This document shows positions 10,525 to 18,355 of a DNA stretch of 64,000 nt, in pieces. Made by a program: the position numbers and the translations under genes. The DNA is taken from NCBI RefSeq assembly GCF_900156745.1, contig NZ_LT707065.1, positions 2,976,001 through 3,040,000 on the forward strand, given 5' to 3'. Under the pieces are notes generated by a model. The model was not told the origin of the DNA, searched no databases, and worked only from the letters and a program-made list of their open reading frames with translations. The stretch's first letter is position 1; the number at the start of each line of letters is the position of its first letter. This stretch comes from Achromobacter sp. MFA1 R4 (lineage in GTDB: Bacteria > Pseudomonadota > Gammaproteobacteria > Burkholderiales > Burkholderiaceae_B).

Positions 10525-11499
10525 CTACTTCAGGCTGATGTGGGCGCGCTTGGCCGTCGCCCGTTGCTTGTCGATCTCGGCCTTGAGCTGCGCGGCGAAC
10601 TCGGCGGGCGGATTGCCCACCGGCACGGCGGAAAATCCCGCCAGCTTTTCCTTCACGTCGGGCATGGCCAGCACCTGGGCGACCGCCTGGTAGATCTGCT
10701 CCACCACGGCTGGCGGGGTGTCCCGGGGCGCCACCAGCCCGAACCACGACGCATCGTTGACGTCGGGCAGGCCGGCTTCGGCGAAGGTCGGCACGTCGGG
10801 CAGCGCGTCGATGCGCTGCGGGTAGGCGACCGCCAGCGCCTTCAGGTCGCCGCTGCGGATGAACGGCAGCGAGGAAGGCAGGTTGTCGAACACCGCCGCG
10901 ATCTGGCCGCCCAGCGCGTCCTGCAGCGCGGGACTGGAGCCGCGGTAGGGCACGTGCATCATCTCGGTGCCGGTGCTCAGCTTGAACAGCTCGCCCATCA
11001 TGTTGGCCTCGGAACCGGTGCCGGCGGACCCGTAGGTGTAGACGTTGGGCTTTTCCTTGAGCAGCTTGATGAAGGACGCCATGTCCGTCGCCGGCACCTT
11101 CGGCCCGATGGTCAGGACGTTAGGCACCGACGCGAGCTTGGTGATCGGCGCCAGGTCGCGCGTGACGTCGTACGAGATGTTGTCGTAGACAACCGGGGTC
11201 ACCGCGTGCGAGCTGACCGTGGCGATGCCCAGCGTATAGCCGTCCGGATCGGCGCGGATGACGTACTCGCTGCCGATGCGCCCCGCCGCGCCGTTGCGGT
11301 TTTCCACGACGACGGTCTGCTTCAGCAGCTTGCCCAGCGGGTCGGCGATGGTGCGGGCCAGGACGTCCGTCGTGCCGCCCGGCGGGAACGGCACGACGAG
11401 CTTGATGGGGCGCGTCGGATAGGGTTGCTGCGCCTGGACGGGCGCCGCCAGGCTTGCGCCGGCGATCGCCAGCGCGCTGATGATGATGCCAAGTTTCAT
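10525..11499 (-). CDS. Bug/TctC-type tripartite tricarboxylate transporter receptor
   Basis: The gene starts at the ATG at 11499 (324 residues), with AGGGG a few bases upstream; the frame runs open further 5' but into hisD-like sequence. Residues 1-24 are a Sec signal peptide ending APVQAQ; the mature part begins YPTRPIKLVVPFPPGGTTD, the Bug signature whose loop contacts the ligand carboxylate. It is a periplasmic binding protein for an organic acid. No TctA or TctB membrane gene is in the window. It lies between the HisD-like and M81 genes, pointing to uptake of their substrate. Confidence 0.93.
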   Translation of the reverse strand: MKLGIIISALAIAGASLAAPVQAQQPYPTRPIKLVVPFPPGGTTDVLARTIADPLGKLLKQTVVVENRNGAAGRIGSEYVIRADPDGYTLGIATVSSHAVTPVVYDNISYDVTRDLAPITKLASVPNVLTIGPKVPATDMASFIKLLKEKPNVYTYGSAGTGSEANMMGELFKLSTGTEMMHVPYRGSSPALQDALGGQIAAVFDNLPSSLPFIRSGDLKALAVAYPQRIDALPDVPTFAEAGLPDVNDASWFGLVAPRDTPPAVVEQIYQAVAQVLAMPDVKEKLAGFSAVPVGNPPAEFAAQLKAEIDKQRATAKRAHISLK

Positions 11500-11567
11500 T
11501 TTTTTCCCCTTGTGGACGATTCGTTGGATTGGCCGCCGGACGGTCCCGGTCCGGCGGCAGGACGGGC

Positions 11568-12830
11568 TCAGCCCATGCGCAGCGCGGCGGCGCGGCGGTG
11601 GCCTTCCATGCCTTCGGTGCGGCTCTGGCGTTCGGCCGGCGGCGCAACGGCAGCCACGCCTCGCGCATCCAGCCATTGGTGGGTGCAGATCTTCAGGAAC
11701 GAGCCCACCCACAGGCCGCCGGTGTAGCGGCCGGCCCGCATCGTGGGCAGCGTATGGTTGGTGCCGCAGCATTTGTCGGAATACACGACGCTGGCCTGCG
11801 TGCCGATGAACAGCGATCCGTAGTTGCGCAGCTGGCCGGCCGTGGCGTGCGGATCGCGCGTATGGACCTGCAGGTGCTCGGCGGCCACGTGGTCCGAATA
11901 GGCCAGCATGGCGGCCTCGTCGGCGCACAGCACGATCTCGCCGTAGTCGGCCCAGGCGCGGGCCGCCACGGGGGCGGTGGGCAAGTCCTGGAGCTGGCGC
12001 TCCACGGCGCTCAGCGTCTCGCGGGCCAGCCGCTCGCTGGTCGTGATCAGGCCCACCCGCGTGCGCACGTCGTGCTCGGCCTGCGCCAGCAGGTCCGTCG
12101 CGATCATGTCCGCGTCGCCGCTGTCGTCCGCCACCACGAAGATCTCGCTGGGCCCGGCAAGCTGGTCGATGCCGACTTCGCCGAACACCTGGCGCTTCGC
12201 TTCGTTGACATAGGCGTTGCCGGGGCCGACGATCTTGTCCACGGCGGGAATGGATTCCGTGCCGCACGCCATGGCGGCGATGGCCTGCGCGCCGCCGACC
12301 AGGAAAATGCGGTCCGCGCCGGACAGGTGGCAGCCCGCGATCATGGCGGGGTGGGCGCCGGGCGGCAGGCAGGCGATGACCTCGTCGCAGCCGGCGACCT
12401 TGGCGGGCACGATCGTCATGACCGGCGCCGACAGGATCGGATAACGCCCGCCGGGGACATAGGCGCCGATGCGTTGCACCGGAATGACGCGATGCCCCAG
12501 GTGCAGCCCGGGCAGCGTTTCGATCTCCAGGGGCAGCACCGTGGCCAGCTGGGCCTCGGCAAAGGCCCGGACGCGTGCGATGGCGAATTCGGTGTCCTTG
12601 CGCGTCTGGTCGTCCAGGTCGGCGACGGCTTGGAGACGCGCCTCCATGGACACCTCCAGGGCCGGCGTGTCCTTGCCGTCGAATTTCAGCGAGTACTCGC
12701 GGACCGCGGCGTCGCCGCGGGCGCGGACCTGCGCGATGATTTCTCGCACCGTGTCCTCGATGGCGCTGGCGCTGTCCTCGGCGCGGGCGGCGGGGGCTTT
12801 GATGTAATTCAGATGGCGGGTGGCTGACAT
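11568..12830 (-). CDS. HisD-like NAD-dependent dehydrogenase (catabolic paralogue)
   Basis: This 420-residue protein has the histidinol dehydrogenase fold with all expected zinc and catalytic residues: Gln250, His253, Glu318-His319, Asp352 and His411. The strand before the GTNH loop reads YSDKCCGTNHTLPT rather than the biosynthetic GDYASGTNHVLPT type, and no other his gene is near. I infer a catabolic alcohol or amino-alcohol dehydrogenase of the HisD superfamily (a group that includes sulfopropanediol dehydrogenase) rather than the histidine pathway enzyme. It heads an operon with Bug, M81 and XRE-cupin genes. Direct repeats upstream (12915-12932, 13039-13056) may be operator sites. Confidence 0.85.
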   Translation of the reverse strand: MSATRHLNYIKAPAARAEDSASAIEDTVREIIAQVRARGDAAVREYSLKFDGKDTPALEVSMEARLQAVADLDDQTRKDTEFAIARVRAFAEAQLATVLPLEIETLPGLHLGHRVIPVQRIGAYVPGGRYPILSAPVMTIVPAKVAGCDEVIACLPPGAHPAMIAGCHLSGADRIFLVGGAQAIAAMACGTESIPAVDKIVGPGNAYVNEAKRQVFGEVGIDQLAGPSEIFVVADDSGDADMIATDLLAQAEHDVRTRVGLITTSERLARETLSAVERQLQDLPTAPVAARAWADYGEIVLCADEAAMLAYSDHVAAEHLQVHTRDPHATAGQLRNYGSLFIGTQASVVYSDKCCGTNHTLPTMRAGRYTGGLWVGSFLKICTHQWLDARGVAAVAPPAERQSRTEGMEGHRRAAALRMG

Positions 12831-13168
12831 GAAAGGCTCTTCGTGGCTGAAGCGTTGCGGATGAAGGCCACTATAAGAGCGGCCCAGGCCGTTGTTTCAC
12901 GCCGGCGCGGGGGTGGTAACTATATTGAACGGGGCGGCCCGCCGGGCGCGGGGCCGCCGTAGTCGCGCCGCGCCCGCGCAGCTCGCCGCCATGCAGGCGC
13001 CACGCGCCCCGCGGCTCGGGGACGGAGCGCTGCGGGCTGGTGAATATACTGATCGGCCCGGGGCGGCAGCGCCCGCCGCCCAATGGTCGTATGATTCCGG
13101 GTTGAGCCTGAGTCTTATATAAAACCCGGAACCCGATTCCGAGAAATTCGCGAAAAAGGAGCAGTCCC
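12831..13168. promoter_or_regulatory. Divergent intergenic region, HisD-like operon / crotonase gene
   Basis: This 338-base stretch contains no gene. It holds an imperfect 18-base direct repeat, GGTAACTATATTGAACGG at 12915-12932 and GGTGAATATACTGATCGG at 13039-13056 (14 of 18 identical). It also holds a 9-base inverted repeat TTCCGGGTT/AACCCGGAA at 13095-13103 and 13123-13131 around the AT-rich TATATAAA, a likely crotonase -10 region. AAGGAG (about 13156-13161) is the crotonase ribosome-binding site. Antisense frames across here are not credible genes. Confidence 0.5.
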
Positions 13169-13936
13169 ATGTCCGACCTGATCACGGTGGAAGTCACCGA
13201 CGGCATCCAGATCATCACGATCAACCGTCCCGAGGCCAAGAACGCCATCAACCTGGAAACCGCCGTGGCCATGGCCGCCGCGCTGGACCAGCTGGACAGC
13301 CGTGACGATGTGCGCATCGGCATCCTGACCGGGGGCGGCGGCACGTTCTCGTCGGGCATGGACCTGAAGGCGTTCGCCGCGTCGGGCCAGCGCCCCTACG
13401 TGGACGGCCGCGGCTTCGCCGGCCTGAACGAGCGTCCCCCCAAGAAGCCGCTGATCGCGGCGGTTGAAGGCTATGCCCTGGCCGGCGGCTGCGAAATGGC
13501 CCTGGCCTCCGACCTGATCGTGGCCGCCAGCAACGCCAAGTTCGGCCTGCCCGAAGTCAAGCGCGGCCTGGTGGCCGGCGCCGGCGGCCTGCTGCGCCTG
13601 CCGCGCCGCCTGCCGTACCACATCGCCATGGAAGTCATCCTGACCGGCGAAATGCTGAGCGCCGAGCGCGCCCACGCCTTCGGCCTGGTCAACCGCCTGA
13701 CCGAGCCCGGCGGCGCCCTGGCCGGCGCGCTGGAACTGGCCCGCGCCATCGTCGAGAACGGCCCCCTGGCTGTCCAGACCGCCAAGAGCATCGTCGCGCA
13801 GGCGGGCGACTGGGACCAGGAAGGCATGTTCGACCGCCAGCGTCCGCTCATCGCGCACATTTTCACGTCGGCCGACGCCAAGGAAGGCGCCACCGCCTTT
13901 GCCGAAAAGCGCAAGCCCGTGTGGCAAGGCAAGTGA
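13169..13936 (+). CDS. Crotonase-family enoyl-CoA hydratase
   Basis: This 255-residue crotonase has both oxyanion-hole segments: GTFSSGMDLKAF around residue 60 and EGYALAGGCEMALASD around 100. The second catalytic Glu region reads LPEVKRGLVAGAGGLLRLPR. It most likely hydrates enoyl-CoA in the cytoplasm; chain length or aromatic specificity cannot be read from sequence. AAGGAG precedes the ATG. It is monocistronic: the HisD-like operon diverges and fumA follows after 157 bases. The inverted repeat at 13095-13131 over its likely promoter suggests a dedicated repressor. Confidence 0.92.
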   Translation: MSDLITVEVTDGIQIITINRPEAKNAINLETAVAMAAALDQLDSRDDVRIGILTGGGGTFSSGMDLKAFAASGQRPYVDGRGFAGLNERPPKKPLIAAVEGYALAGGCEMALASDLIVAASNAKFGLPEVKRGLVAGAGGLLRLPRRLPYHIAMEVILTGEMLSAERAHAFGLVNRLTEPGGALAGALELARAIVENGPLAVQTAKSIVAQAGDWDQEGMFDRQRPLIAHIFTSADAKEGATAFAEKRKPVWQGK

Positions 13937-14093
13937 ATTGAATTCGAAGCGCCACGCCGCAGCGCCGGAACCTGTCCCCGGCAACCCCATTTGCCTTCAG
14001 GCGGGGCCACGGCAAAAATAGCGTTTACCTCGCGCGGCGGGCCGCCAACGCCCGCCGCGCTTTCACGTTTTCCCTCCAGACCTGCAAATCGCC

Positions 14094-15617
14094 ATGTCCG
14101 TCATCATTAAAGAAGAAGACTTCATCCAGTCGATCGCCGACGGGATCCAGTTCATCAGCTATTACCACCCCGTCGATTACATCCGCCACCTGGCGCGCGC
14201 CTACGAGCGCGAGGAAAGCCCGGCCGCGCGCGATGCGATGGCGCAGATCCTGACCAACTCGCGCATGTGCGCCGAGGGCAAGCGCCCCTTGTGCCAGGAC
14301 ACCGGCATCGTCAACGTCTTCCTGAAGATCGGCATGAGCGTGCGCTTCGACACCAAGCGCACCCTGCAGGAACTGTGCGACGAAGGCGTGCGCCGCGGCT
14401 ACCTGAACCCGGACAATCCGCTGCGCGCCTCGGTGCTGGACGACCCGCTGTTCGCGCGCAAGAACACGCGCGACAACACGCCCTGTATCCTGCACGTCGA
14501 ACTTGTCCAGGGCGACAAAGTCGACGTGCAGATCGCCTCGAAGGGCGGCGGCTCCGAAAACAAGACCAAGTTCGCCATGCTGAACCCCAGCGATTCGCTG
14601 GTGGACTGGGTGCTCAAGACCGTTCCGTCGATGGGCGCCGGCTGGTGCCCGCCCGGCATGCTGGGCATCGGCGTTGGCGGCACGGCTGAAAAGGCCATGC
14701 TGATGGCCAAGCAGTCGCTGATGGAAGACATCGACATGTACGAACTGCTGGCCCGCGGCCCGCAGAACAAGCTGGAAGAGCTGCGCATCGAACTGTACGA
14801 AAAGGTCAACGCGCTGGGCATTGGCGCGCAGGGCCTGGGCGGCCTGACGACCGTGCTGGACGTCAAGATCAACACGTTCCCCACGCACGCGGCATCCAAG
14901 CCCGTCGCCATGATCCCGAACTGCGCGGCCACCCGCCATGCGCACTTCGAGCTGGACGGCTCGGGCCCCGCGCGCCTGGACCCGCCGTCGCTGTCCGAAT
15001 GGCCGGAAGTGCACTGGGCGCCCGACTACAACAAGTCCAAGCAGGTCGACCTGAACACCCTGACCCGCGAAGAAGTCGCCAGCTGGAAGCCGGGCCAGAC
15101 CCTGCTGCTGTCGGGCAAGATGCTCACCGGCCGCGACGCCGCGCACAAGCGCATCCAGGACATGCTGGCCAAGGGCGAGCAACTGCCCGTGGACTTCACC
15201 AACCGCGTCATCTACTACGTGGGCCCGGTCGATCCGGTGCGCGACGAAGTGGTCGGCCCCGCCGGCCCCACCACCGCGACCCGCATGGACAAGTTCACCG
15301 ACATGATGCTGGACAAGACCGGCCTGATCGCGATGATCGGCAAGTCCGAGCGCGGCCCGGTCGCCATCGACGCCATCAAGAAGCACGGCTCGGCCTACCT
15401 GATGGCCGTGGGCGGCGCGGCCTACCTGGTGTCCAAGGCGATCCGCGGCGCCAAGGTGCTCGGCTTTGCCGACCTGGGCATGGAAGCCATCTATGAGTTC
15501 GACGTGAAAGACATGCCGGTGACCGTGGCGGTCGACGCCCAGGGCACGTCGGTCCATACGACCGGACCGAAGGAATGGCAGGCGAAGATCGGGAAGATCC
15601 CGGTTGCCGTTGCCTAA
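14094..15617 (+). CDS. fumA: Fumarate hydratase class I ([4Fe-4S])
   Basis: This 507-residue fumarase interconverts fumarate and malate in the TCA cycle. The three cluster-ligand cysteines are visible as Cys67 (LCQDTG), Cys185 (GWCPPG) and Cys277 (NCAATRHAHF). The alpha-like and beta-like halves are fused, as in E. coli FumA. Codon use is strongly biased to C/G-ending codons, consistent with high expression. Its stop codon lies inside the first unit of a four-copy GTCCTAA-type repeat, and a strong terminator follows. A class II, iron-independent fumarase (fumC) is encoded at 47094. Confidence 0.96.
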   Translation: MSVIIKEEDFIQSIADGIQFISYYHPVDYIRHLARAYEREESPAARDAMAQILTNSRMCAEGKRPLCQDTGIVNVFLKIGMSVRFDTKRTLQELCDEGVRRGYLNPDNPLRASVLDDPLFARKNTRDNTPCILHVELVQGDKVDVQIASKGGGSENKTKFAMLNPSDSLVDWVLKTVPSMGAGWCPPGMLGIGVGGTAEKAMLMAKQSLMEDIDMYELLARGPQNKLEELRIELYEKVNALGIGAQGLGGLTTVLDVKINTFPTHAASKPVAMIPNCAATRHAHFELDGSGPARLDPPSLSEWPEVHWAPDYNKSKQVDLNTLTREEVASWKPGQTLLLSGKMLTGRDAAHKRIQDMLAKGEQLPVDFTNRVIYYVGPVDPVRDEVVGPAGPTTATRMDKFTDMMLDKTGLIAMIGKSERGPVAIDAIKKHGSAYLMAVGGAAYLVSKAIRGAKVLGFADLGMEAIYEFDVKDMPVTVAVDAQGTSVHTTGPKEWQAKIGKIPVAVA

Positions 15618-15640
15618 GTCCTAAGTCCTAGGTCCTAAGT
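15613..15640 (+). repeat. Four-copy 7-bp tandem repeat (CCTAAGT) at the fumA stop
   Basis: Four exact-register heptamers read CCTAAGT, CCTAAGT, CCTAGGT, CCTAAGT. In another register the unit is GTCCTAA, one base different from the GTCCCAA unit of the array at 22945. The fumA TAA stop (15615-15617) falls inside the first copy. Confidence 0.9.
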
Positions 15641-15647
15641 GCAGAGG

Positions 15648-15679
15648 AATTGGCCGCTGGAGACAGCGGCCAATTTTTT
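15648..15679 (+). terminator. Rho-independent terminator after fumA
   Basis: A perfect 12-bp stem, AATTGGCCGCTG (15648-15659) with CAGCGGCCAATT (15664-15675), closes a GAGA tetraloop and is followed by a T run to 15679. Confidence 0.92.
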
Positions 15680-15725
15680 GGGCGTTCCCGCGCGGATCTT
15701 GGCTCAGTCAATACGCCGATTCTTG

Positions 15726-15743
15726 GACCTGTTTCGACAGGTC
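15726..15743. promoter_or_regulatory. Palindrome upstream of the AhpD-like gene
   Basis: GACCTGT (15726-15732) and ACAGGTC (15737-15743) form a perfect 7-bp inverted repeat around TTCG, 51 bases before the AhpD-like ATG. It could be a repressor operator or a small leader hairpin. No regulator gene is adjacent. Confidence 0.4.
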
Positions 15744-15794
15744 GCCGGCAGGTAAGGTGGCGGTGTTCACTTTCGACGAACGCAAAGGACTGAA

Positions 15795-16241
15795 ATGACC
15801 CGCATGAACTGGCAAGAGATTGCCCCCGAAGGCGCGAAGGCCCTCTTTGGCGTCTACCACTACGTCACGACACGAACGAACCTGCCGCAGGAACTCGTTC
15901 ATCTCGTTTTTCTCCGCGTCTCGCAGATCAATGGCTGCGCGCACTGCATCGACCTGCACAGCCGCGACCTCCGGAAAACCATGTCGGTCGACAAGATCAC
16001 GCTGTTGCCGGTATGGGACGAGGTGCCTCACCTGTTCTCCGACCAGGAACGAGCGGCGCTTGCCTGGGCGGAGGAAGTGACGCGGGTGAGCGAAACCCAT
16101 GCCTCGGACGAAGCCTATGCCGCCGCCTCGGCCGCGTTCGAGCCCAAAGACCTGGTCGACCTCACGATCACGATCGCGGCCATGAATGCGTTCAATCGGC
16201 TGGGCGCCCCGTTCCGGCTTCCCGTCGCCGCAAAGGCGTGA
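15795..16241 (+). CDS. AhpD-like carboxymuconolactone decarboxylase family protein
   Basis: This 148-residue all-helical protein carries the AhpD-type redox motif CAHC followed by IDLHSRD at about residues 48-58 (INGCAHCIDLHSRDL). Members reduce peroxides or act as decarboxylases; the CxxC with downstream His favours a small alkylhydroperoxidase-type thiol enzyme. AAAGGA lies just before the ATG. It follows the fumA terminator and has its own upstream palindrome, so it is probably a separate, possibly stress-controlled unit. It converges on the CoA-transferase gene at 16266. Confidence 0.9.
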   Translation: MTRMNWQEIAPEGAKALFGVYHYVTTRTNLPQELVHLVFLRVSQINGCAHCIDLHSRDLRKTMSVDKITLLPVWDEVPHLFSDQERAALAWAEEVTRVSETHASDEAYAAASAAFEPKDLVDLTITIAAMNAFNRLGAPFRLPVAAKA

Positions 16242-16265
16242 TCGGGCCTCCACGCCCCGTTACGC

Positions 16266-17489
16266 CTATGCGCCACTCTTGAACGCCGCAATCGCCTGCG
16301 CGGATTTGCCCAGCACGTCGCGCAGCACTTCCTCGGTGTGCTCGCCCAGCAGCGGCGGCGCGCGCCGGTACACCACGGGCGAATCCGAAAACCGCAACGG
16401 GCTGGCCGTCACCGGCGCCACGCCGCCGGCCGGATGCGGCATGTCGCGCCGCAACTGGCGCGCCTGCGCCTGCGGGTGCGCGAACGCCTGGGCGATGTCG
16501 TTGATCGGTCCGCAGGGCACGCCCACGGCCTCCAGCTTGGCGATCCAGTCGTCGCGGCGGCCTTCGCGCATGATCGCTGTCAGGATGCCGATCAGTTCGA
16601 CGCGGTTGGTGACGCGCAGCCGGTTGGTGGCAAAGCGCGGGTCGTCGCCCAGTTCCGGCACGCCGATGGCGCGGCAGTAGGCGCGATATTGCGATTCGTT
16701 GCCCGTGGCCACGATCAGGTGCCCGTCGCTGGCGCCGAACACCTGGTAGGGCACCACGTTCTGGTGCGCATTGCCGGCGCGCGTGGGCGCGACGCCCGAA
16801 TTGAAGTAGTTGGAGTTCTGGTTGGCCAGCAGCGCCACGTGGCTGTCCAGCAGCGCGATGTCCAGGTGCTGGCCCTGGCCGCTGCGATGGCGCTCCTGCA
16901 GGGCCGCCAGCACCGCCACGGTGGCGTACATGCCGGTGACGATGTCGGTGACGGCCACGCCCGCCTTCTGCGGTCCGCCGCCGGGCAGGTCGTCGCGTTC
17001 GCCCGTGATGCTCATCAGCCCGCCCATGCCCTGGATCATGAAGTCGTAGCCGGGGCGCTGCGCAAAGGGCCCGTCCTGGCCGAAGCCGGTGACCGAGCAA
17101 TAAATGAGGCGCGGATTGACCGCTTTCAGGCTCTGGTAGTCCAGCCCGTACTTGGCCAGGCCGCCCACCTTGAAGTTCTCGACCAGAATGTCGCTGACCG
17201 CGGCCAGCTCGCGGATCAGCGCGGCGCCTTCGGGCGTGGCCATGTCGGCCTCGACCGAACGCTTGTTGCGGTTGGCGCTGAGGTAATAGGCCGATTCATC
17301 GGTGTCCTGGCCGTTGCCGTCCTTCAGGTAGGGCGGTCCCCAGGCGCGGGTGTCGTCGCCCACGCGCGGCCGTTCGATCTTGATGACGTCGGCGCCCAGG
17401 TCGGCCAGGTTCTGCGTGCACCACGGGCCGGCCAGGATGCGCGACAGGTCCAGCACGCGGATGCCATCGAGCGGCGGCGGGCGGCTCAT
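16266..17489 (-). CDS. CaiB/BaiF family III CoA-transferase
   Basis: This 407-residue family III transferase moves CoA between carboxylic acids through an aspartyl-CoA intermediate. The N-terminus GIRVLDLSRILAGPWCTQNL, ENFKVGGLAKYGLDY and the nucleophile segment RPGYDFMIQGMGGLM are typical. Its ATG overlaps the hydratase stop as ATGA. The operon runs SDR, hydratase-2, CoA-transferase, so it probably activates the acid that the other two enzymes then process. It is the first of three CaiB-type genes in the window. Confidence 0.93.
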   Translation of the reverse strand: MSRPPPLDGIRVLDLSRILAGPWCTQNLADLGADVIKIERPRVGDDTRAWGPPYLKDGNGQDTDESAYYLSANRNKRSVEADMATPEGAALIRELAAVSDILVENFKVGGLAKYGLDYQSLKAVNPRLIYCSVTGFGQDGPFAQRPGYDFMIQGMGGLMSITGERDDLPGGGPQKAGVAVTDIVTGMYATVAVLAALQERHRSGQGQHLDIALLDSHVALLANQNSNYFNSGVAPTRAGNAHQNVVPYQVFGASDGHLIVATGNESQYRAYCRAIGVPELGDDPRFATNRLRVTNRVELIGILTAIMREGRRDDWIAKLEAVGVPCGPINDIAQAFAHPQAQARQLRRDMPHPAGGVAPVTASPLRFSDSPVVYRRAPPLLGEHTEEVLRDVLGKSAQAIAAFKSGA

Positions 17490-18346
17490 GATTGCACCGT
17501 CGCGGTGCCGTGGCTCATGACCACGACGCCGCGCTCTTTGGCGCGGACGATGAAGCGGATCTGGCCGTCAGGCAGGCGCCACATGTCGCATTGCAGCGTT
17601 TCGCCGGGATACACGGGCGCCGAAAATCGTGTGTTCAGGCTGGTGAGCCGCGTCGCGTCGTAGTCGCAGAACGTCTTGACGAGCGCGTGCGCGGCGACGC
17701 CGTACGAGCACAGGCCATGCAGGATGGGACGCGGATAGCCGGCCTGGCGCGCGACGTCCGGATCGGCGTGCAGCGGGTTGCGGTCGGCGTTCAGGCGGTA
17801 CAGCAGCGCCGCGCTGGGCGGGATGCGCAATTCGCAGCGCAGTTCGGGATCCCCGTCGGGGGCGGCGGGCAGCGGCTCGGGGCTGGCGTCGCCATCGCCG
17901 AAGCCGCCATCGCCGCGGCAGAACGTGCTGCTGCGCAGCGTGGCCAGGCACGCGCCGTCTTCATCGTGCAGCGTGCGTTCGCTGACGATGATGGCGCCCT
18001 TGTCCGCGCCCTTGTCGATGACATGCGTGTTGCGGGTGCGGCCGATGACCACGCCCGCCACGGGCAGCGGCGCATGCAGCGTCAGCCGCTGTTCGCCGTG
18101 CACGACCTTCACCCAGTCGACGGTGGAGCGCGGGTCGCTGACCCAGAAGCCCGGATAGCCCAGGATCACGCTCATCGTCGGAAACGCGCGCAGGTCTTTT
18201 TCGTACACGTAGCGAAGCTGGCCCGTGTCTTCGGGGTCTTGCCCCAGGCCGATGCCCAGCGCATACAGCATCGTGTCCTTCTGGTCGTAGCGCTGGCGCA
18301 CGTCGTCGAAACGCCAGTCCTTCACGGTTGCATAGTCCAACGGCAT
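17486..18346 (-). CDS. MaoC-type enoyl-CoA hydratase 2
   Basis: This 286-residue double-hotdog hydratase resembles the hydratase-2 unit of peroxisomal multifunctional enzyme 2. The N-terminal half begins with RYDQKDTMLYALGIG. The catalytic hydratase-2 motif YRLNADRNPLHADP, with Asp and His in place, is followed by GYPRPILHGLCSYG in the C-terminal half. It should hydrate trans-2-enoyl-CoA to the (3R)-hydroxyacyl-CoA. It lies 9 bases after the SDR gene and overlaps the CoA-transferase gene by 4 bases, so the three form one operon. Confidence 0.93.
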   Translation of the reverse strand: MPLDYATVKDWRFDDVRQRYDQKDTMLYALGIGLGQDPEDTGQLRYVYEKDLRAFPTMSVILGYPGFWVSDPRSTVDWVKVVHGEQRLTLHAPLPVAGVVIGRTRNTHVIDKGADKGAIIVSERTLHDEDGACLATLRSSTFCRGDGGFGDGDASPEPLPAAPDGDPELRCELRIPPSAALLYRLNADRNPLHADPDVARQAGYPRPILHGLCSYGVAAHALVKTFCDYDATRLTSLNTRFSAPVYPGETLQCDMWRLPDGQIRFIVRAKERGVVVMSHGTATVQS

Positions 18347-18355
18347 GTGGCGGCC

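Noticed and set aside
11568..12830. Histidine biosynthesis HisD
   Set aside because: No his genes are adjacent, the GTNH loop differs from the biosynthetic type, and neighbours are transport and catabolic genes; kept as HisD-like only.
12871..13359. Minus-strand 162-codon frame over the crotonase promoter
   Set aside because: It overlaps the crotonase gene start and a promoter-like region and shows no domain.
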